NCBI GenBank assembly: GCA_043789035.1
Contig: JAYWIG010000241.1
Coordinates: forward strand, 1-9,704
Direction of reading: 5' to 3'
Origin: JAYWIG01 sp043789035
Lineage (GTDB): Bacteria > Pseudomonadota > Gammaproteobacteria > Burkholderiales > Burkholderiaceae_E
Length of the DNA: 9,704 nt
This document shows positions 6,226 to 9,704 of the stretch, piece after piece. The notes under the pieces are model-generated. The model searched no databases. It was not told the DNA's origin and saw only the letters and a list, made by a program, of their open reading frames with translations. The stretch's first letter is position 1; each line of letters starts with the position of its first letter. A program made the position numbers and the translations under genes.

Positions 6226-7454
6226 GAACGACTTTCTTCGTCGATAAATTCAGAATCTGCTAAATCAACGCCAGGATCAAGCTCTGCTGGTACCTCAAGC
6301 GCGCTAGGAACTTGTGGGGCTTGCATGCCTTTTCTCTCTCCTGCCATATGAGCCTTTAGCTGATATACATACGCCAGTACTTGTGCAACCGCTGTGTATA
6401 GCGCAGGTGGTACTTCCATGCCAACTTTTGCATGTGCATATAACGCCCTTGCTAAGGGCGGCGCTTCAAGCATGGGCACACCAGCAAGCGCAGCAGCCTC
6501 TTTAATTTTTGCAGCCAGTAAGTCTGCGCCTTTTGCCACAACTCGGGGTGCACCAGAGCCGTTCTCATCGTATCGAAGTGCCACGGCGAAGTGGGTTGGA
6601 TTGGTCACAATCACACTGGCTTTAGGTACCGCAGCCATCATTCGTGATTGGGCTAATTCACGTTGGCGCCGCTTCATTCTAGATTTCACATGTGGGTCGC
6701 CGTCAGATTCCTTTGCCTCTTGCTTGGCCTCTTGAAAAGTCATCTTCAGTTCATTGCTATGCTTTATCCATTGCAATGGCGCATCTAGAAAGGCCGCCGT
6801 CACAAGCACTAAAAGCATCATCAATGCACCTGATCGCAACCACTCCACGGAGTACTTCAACGCGGCGGGCTGCTCTAACTGCGTTATACCAGGTAGCTCA
6901 TCTGCTCTCAAGAAGATATAGAAGCCTGCCAAACTGACTAAACAAAACACCACAAACAAAAGTTTGCTAGATTCGAGAAGATGGTGTTTCGAGAATAGGC
7001 GCGCAATACCCTTGAATGGGTTAATACGGTTTGGATCTGGCGCGAGTGGGTGAGATGTCCACGCTATTCCACCTAACGCCACATGCCCGATGATAGAGCC
7101 AATGGCGCACATGCCAATCACCGGCAAACAAGCATCAAGCGCTAGGGTTCCGAGTTCTATCGTCCATTCAAACAGCTGGGTGGCTTGCACTTGGCCACTT
7201 AACTCGCCATTAGCGGTTCGTTGCCGTGTGCTAAAGAAGAGGCTAGCATTAAAAGTGAGGGCCCGACGCACGAGTGCAATACAGGCATCAAATAATTGCG
7301 TGCCCATGCCGAACAATACCAATAGCGCGACTGAGAAGCTAAAAGCGCTTCCTAGATCACGTGATCTGGCAACTTGCCCTTTTTCCCTGGCTTTTCTGAG
7401 TTTTTGCTCAGAAGCGGGTAAGTTGCGATCTTGGCTGTTATCTTGTTCTGACAT
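6222..7454 (-). CDS. flhB: Flagellar export switch protein FlhB
   Basis: FlhB is the export-apparatus protein that switches substrate class from rod/hook to filament proteins, using autocleavage of its cytoplasmic domain. The cleavage motif N-P-T-H is intact at residues 285-288. The N-terminal K-L-R-K-A-R-E-K-G-Q-V-A-R-S-R-D-L (18-34) is typical. Four membrane segments are visible at about 35-55, 103-126, 164-184 and 207-227. At 410 residues it is longer than the enteric protein (about 382), because an acidic, proline-containing tail follows residue 372. ATG 7454 is the only ATG or GTG before an upstream in-frame stop (7481-7479). The only good Shine-Dalgarno, GAGGA (7474-7470), is 15 bases from the start, which is unusually far, and lies inside a long hairpin (7512-7457). 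The gene heads the tight flhB-flhA-flhF-flhG-fliA run. Confidence 0.97.
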   Translation of the reverse strand: MSEQDNSQDRNLPASEQKLRKAREKGQVARSRDLGSAFSFSVALLVLFGMGTQLFDACIALVRRALTFNASLFFSTRQRTANGELSGQVQATQLFEWTIELGTLALDACLPVIGMCAIGSIIGHVALGGIAWTSHPLAPDPNRINPFKGIARLFSKHHLLESSKLLFVVFCLVSLAGFYIFLRADELPGITQLEQPAALKYSVEWLRSGALMMLLVLVTAAFLDAPLQWIKHSNELKMTFQEAKQEAKESDGDPHVKSRMKRRQRELAQSRMMAAVPKASVIVTNPTHFAVALRYDENGSGAPRVVAKGADLLAAKIKEAAALAGVPMLEAPPLARALYAHAKVGMEVPPALYTAVAQVLAYVYQLKAHMAGERKGMQAPQVPSALEVPAELDPGVDLADSEFIDEESRS

Positions 7455-7456
7455 GG

Positions 7457-7512
7457 GCGTTTTGTTATTTCCTCGAAGTCAATTATTCGCTTCGGGGGAA
7501 AAAACAAAACGC
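7457..7512 (-). promoter_or_regulatory. Long hairpin over the flhB ribosome binding site
   Basis: Read on the minus strand, GCGTTTTGTT (7512-7503) pairs perfectly with AACAAAACGC (7466-7457). After a T/T mismatch, TTTCC (7501-7497) pairs with GGAAA (7472-7468). After a small internal loop, CGAAG (7494-7490) pairs with CTTCG (7478-7474), closing an 11-base loop. That is about 20 base pairs in 56 bases, ending two bases before the flhB ATG. The Shine-Dalgarno GAGGA (7474-7470) lies in the 3' arm, so the folded leader would hide it. Neither strand has a T-run after the stem, so it does not look like an intrinsic terminator. The rest of the 86-base motB-flhB gap (7513-7540) shows no convincing promoter. 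Confidence 0.6.
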
Positions 7513-7540
7513 GGATATACAAGGTAAAGCTAGACCATTT

Positions 7541-8515
7541 CTATTTTGTTGTGCTCGGGTTTGTTGGCGAAGTGAAGGGAACGATAGGCTTAATGACGTC
7601 GCTTGGCTTGATAACCTCAGCAGGCGGTTCTTCTTTCGCTAGTTCGGTACCTTTTAGCAATCGATCTGAAGTGCTCTTTTTCATCACAACGATTGCGATG
7701 CGCCGATTGACTGGCGAGCTTGGGTCAGCCTCCTCAATCGGGATCGAACTTGCCAGGCCAACAACTCGAACAATACGGTCTTCTTTTAGGCCACCAGCAA
7801 AAAGTTCCCTTCGTGACGCGTTAGCACGGTCTGCGGAGAGCTCCCAGTTCGAATAGCCTCTCTCACCGTTACCATACGGAGAGCTGTCGGTATGGCCTGA
7901 AAGACTAATACGGTTAGGCACATTGTTTAGCAGTTGTGCCGTTTCTCGTAAGAGGTCACGCATATAGTCTTTCACCATAGCACTACCGGAATCAAACATA
8001 GCGCGGTTCTGGTCATCAACGATTTGTATCCGCAAACCTTCACTCATCAAGTCAATACGAATCTGTGATCGAAACTCTGCTAACTTAGGGTTGGCCATAA
8101 TGACTGCCTCCACATTCGCTTTCAACGCAGCCAAAGTTTCGCCTTCTTGGCGCTCAAGCTCAGCTTTCAGAGCTTGCAAATTAATCGATTTGCGCGCCGC
8201 CTCAACATCGCCACGGGCCACGGCACCAGAAGTACGGGTTAGATCTTGCCCACCGCCTTTCAAAATACTTGAGGCATCGCCACTTCCACTTCCACCTTGC
8301 AGCGCTACCTTCAACGGGGTATTGAAATGATCGGCGATACCCTTCAACTCACCACTAGTACTCGAACCGAGTAACCACATAAGTAAAAAGAAAGCCATCA
8401 TTGCCGTGACGAAGTCGGCATAAGCAATCTTCCAAGCTCCACCGTGGTGGCCGCCAGCAGTTTTCTTGATGCGTTTAACAATGATCGGTTGAAGTTTTTT
8501 ATCTGAATCCGGCAT
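7541..8515 (-). CDS. motB: Flagellar stator protein MotB
   Basis: MotB anchors the stator to peptidoglycan and carries the proton-binding aspartate. The 324-residue protein has a basic cytoplasmic start, then W-K-I-A-Y-A-D-F-V-T-A-M-M-A-F-F-L-L-M-W-L (28-48), the single membrane helix with Asp34, which corresponds to the essential Asp32 of E. coli. A glycine/serine-rich stretch (73-90) and a plug/linker lead to an OmpA-like peptidoglycan-binding domain: F-D-S-G-S (174-178), L-S-G-H-T-D (205-210), N-W-E-L-S-A-D-R-A (223-231) and P-V-N-R-R-I (268-273). A Lys/Glu/Pro-rich tail (about 280-324) follows the domain. The ATG (8515) is five bases after the motA stop, with only a weak AAAGAAAG-type ribosome site, so translation may depend on coupling to motA. 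No chemotaxis gene follows; flhB is next. Confidence 0.97.
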   Translation of the reverse strand: MPDSDKKLQPIIVKRIKKTAGGHHGGAWKIAYADFVTAMMAFFLLMWLLGSSTSGELKGIADHFNTPLKVALQGGSGSGDASSILKGGGQDLTRTSGAVARGDVEAARKSINLQALKAELERQEGETLAALKANVEAVIMANPKLAEFRSQIRIDLMSEGLRIQIVDDQNRAMFDSGSAMVKDYMRDLLRETAQLLNNVPNRISLSGHTDSSPYGNGERGYSNWELSADRANASRRELFAGGLKEDRIVRVVGLASSIPIEEADPSSPVNRRIAIVVMKKSTSDRLLKGTELAKEEPPAEVIKPSDVIKPIVPFTSPTNPSTTK

Positions 8516-8520
8516 TTTAT

Positions 8521-9378
8521 TTATGCTTTCTTTTGCTTAACGTGGCCTTCAAGCTCCGCAAATGTTGGGCGCTCAGTTGAGTACAGCACCTTGCGACCAA
8601 ACTCTATCGCGATTGGCGGTGCGTAACCTTGCATGCTCGCAAGCAAGGTTACTTTCACACACTGCAGCTCCTTAGCTCCCTCTTCCAGCTTTTGCTCTAG
8701 TAATTTTGATAACGGGGCAACAAATCCGTAAGCCAATAAGATGCCCAGAAATGTTCCCACTAACGCGTGAGCAATCATCATGCCCAACACAGAAGGTGGT
8801 TGGCCGACCGATCCCATCGTATGCACAACTCCCATTACCGCGGCCACGATGCCGAAAGCAGGAAGGCCATCTGCAACATTTTGTATGGCATGAACGGGAA
8901 TCGATCCCTCATGATGATGTGTATCTAGTTCATTATCCATGAGGTTTTCGATTTCATGGGCATTGAGATTGCCAGAAATCATCATGCGCAAATAGTCTGT
9001 GATGAACTCCATCAAATGATGGTCAGCAGACACGTTGGCGTATTTCGAAAAGATCGCACTTTTATCGGGTGTTTCAACATCGCTTTCAATCGACATCAAA
9101 CCCTCTTTGCGTGCTTTCACTAGCACTTCATAGAGAAGTGCCATTAATTCCATGTACCTAGCTTTACTAAATTTCGATCCCTTTAAGCAAAGGGGTAATG
9201 CGGCAATCGTTGATTTAATGACTTTGATGGGGTTACTGATGACGAAGGCACCTAGTGCGGCACCTCCAATCATTAAGAGCTCAAGCGGCTGCATTAATGC
9301 AGCCAAATGGCCCCCTGCTAAGGCATAGCCACCCAAAACCGAACCAATGACAATCAGATACCCAACAATAACAAGCAT
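8521..9378 (-). CDS. motA: Flagellar stator protein MotA
   Basis: MotA forms, with MotB, the proton-conducting stator that turns the rotor. The 285-residue sequence lines up with E. coli MotA without shifts at the key sites: Arg90 and Glu98 (K-A-R-K-E-G-L-M-S-I-E), which contact FliG, and Pro173 and Pro222, which are needed for torque. Four membrane segments lie at about 2-22, 32-50, 170-190 and 200-222. The start L-V-I-V-G-Y-L-I-V-I-G resembles the E. coli N-terminus, which supports ATG 9378. The upstream ribosome site is weak (GAAAG, six to ten bases away). A candidate sigma-28 promoter lies 71-97 bases upstream. The stop (TAA 8523-8521) precedes motB by five bases. Confidence 0.98.
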   Translation of the reverse strand: MLVIVGYLIVIGSVLGGYALAGGHLAALMQPLELLMIGGAALGAFVISNPIKVIKSTIAALPLCLKGSKFSKARYMELMALLYEVLVKARKEGLMSIESDVETPDKSAIFSKYANVSADHHLMEFITDYLRMMISGNLNAHEIENLMDNELDTHHHEGSIPVHAIQNVADGLPAFGIVAAVMGVVHTMGSVGQPPSVLGMMIAHALVGTFLGILLAYGFVAPLSKLLEQKLEEGAKELQCVKVTLLASMQGYAPPIAIEFGRKVLYSTERPTFAELEGHVKQKKA

Positions 9379-9448
9379 GGAACACTTTCAACCAGGTTTA
9401 AGAGACAGGCGAGGCTTTAATGCTTCGTAGCCAATCGCTGCTCTTATG

Positions 9449-9475
9449 GTTTCGGCGTAATCTCGCTGAACTTGA
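9449..9475 (-). promoter_or_regulatory. Probable sigma-28 promoter of motAB
   Basis: On the minus strand TCAAGTTC (9475-9468) and GCCGAAAC (9456-9449) are separated by exactly 11 bases. Each half matches 6 of 8 positions of TAAAGTTT-N11-GCCGATAA, including the conserved GCCGA core. Transcription would begin near 9442, giving a motA leader of about 63 bases. It sits in the 111-base gap between flhC and motA, the same place as the known sigma-28 motA promoter of E. coli. The rest of this gap holds nothing else I can support. Direct read-through from flhDC is also possible. Confidence 0.6.
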
Positions 9476-9489
9476 GGGTTTAAAACGAA

Positions 9490-9704
9490 TTAATGTAAAG
9501 AGACTGCTTTGCTAGTTCCATAGGCAGTCTTTGCAACGACTTTACCTGCCCGAGGTGGTGGGGCACAAAGCCCACAGCGGTAGCCACCAGCTAACTCGTA
9601 TGAATGATTAATAAACCGCCCCTTGCAAGAGACGCATTTACTTGTTTCTAACATGCCGCAGTCAACAAATTTCATCAAGCGCCATGCACGCGTGATCGAG
9701 ATTA
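9490..9704 (-). CDS. flhC: Flagellar master regulator subunit FlhC (3' part)
   Basis: FlhC, with FlhD, forms the FlhD4C2 complex that activates class 2 flagellar operons. The gene runs off the right edge, and about 70 C-terminal residues are visible, beginning I-S-I-T-R-A-W. This aligns closely with E. coli FlhC from L-T-R-A-W onward: R-F-V-E-S-G-L-L there, K-F-V-D-C-G-M-L here. The zinc-binding cysteines are kept as C-V-S-C and C-G-L-C, followed by the P-P-P-R-A motif. The frame is open to the edge, so the TTG/ATG codons at 9678-9673 are internal, not starts. The tail after PPPRA is about 18 residues, somewhat shorter than in E. coli. flhD is expected just outside the window (inference). The stop is TAA at 9492-9490. 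Confidence 0.95.
   Translation of the reverse strand, partial: ISITRAWRLMKFVDCGMLETSKCVSCKGRFINHSYELAGGYRCGLCAPPPRAGKVVAKTAYGTSKAVSLH

Noticed and set aside
7457..7512. The flhB leader hairpin as an intrinsic terminator of motAB
   Set aside because: The T-run on the minus strand is within the 5' arm, not after the stem, and no T-run follows the stem on either strand.
7514..7519. TATATC on the minus strand as a -10 element for flhB
   Set aside because: There is no recognisable -35 element at 16-18 bases, and a start from here would fall inside the 5' arm of the hairpin. An FlhDC-activated promoter cannot be excluded, but no clear FlhDC box was seen.
9400..9445. Small inverted repeat GGCT/AGCC between flhC and motA as an flhC terminator
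   Set aside because: The stem is only four base pairs with a 12-base loop and no following T-run.
9490..9678. A separate 62-residue zinc-finger gene starting at TTG 9678
   Set aside because: The frame continues open to the window edge and matches FlhC on both sides of the TTG, so this is the end of flhC.

Overview
This is one end of a large flagellar gene cluster from a betaproteobacterium. The gene order flhC-motA-motB ... flhB-flhA-flhF-flhG-fliA, converging on flgA-flgM-flgN, resembles Burkholderiales flagellar loci. Base composition is close to half GC by eye, lower than Burkholderia, Ralstonia or Bordetella, so I would not name a genus. The presence of both FlhC (peritrichous-type master regulator) and FlhF/FlhG (flagellar number and placement) also fits this group.

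Layout. Bases 1-1202 read rightward: the 3' end of flgA (P-ring chaperone), an excellent sigma-28 promoter, flgM (anti-sigma-28) and flgN (export chaperone). An 8-bp perfect hairpin at 1199-1218 holds the stop codons of both flgN and the convergent fliA. Everything from 1215 to the right edge reads leftward. From upstream to downstream the order is flhC (3' part only), a probable sigma-28 promoter, motA, motB, an 86-base gap with a long imperfect hairpin, then flhB, flhA, flhF, flhG and fliA. The last five are packed with overlaps or gaps of 9 bases or less, as in a single operon. No stretch longer than 111 bases lacks a gene.

How the parts work together. FlhC (with FlhD, outside the window) switches on middle flagellar genes. 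FlhA and FlhB form the membrane core of the flagellar export apparatus. FlhF and FlhG control where and how many flagella are built. FliA is the sigma factor for late genes and is held by FlgM until the hook is finished and FlgM is exported. FlgN chaperones hook-filament junction proteins. MotA/MotB form the proton-driven stator. The two sigma-28 promoters put flgMN and motAB under FliA.

I found no defence system, mobile element, CRISPR array or RNA gene, and no new multigene system. The points worth a second look are: (1) FlhG has lost its P-loop and Walker B acidic residue but keeps the FlhF-activating DQAxxLR motif; (2) a hairpin of about 20 bp buries the flhB ribosome binding site; (3) a 19-codon leader ORF ends on the flgM start codon and could be translated only from the flgA read-through transcript; (4) FlhF carries a 12-bp tandem repeat; (5) the chemotaxis block usually found between motB and flhB in relatives is absent.
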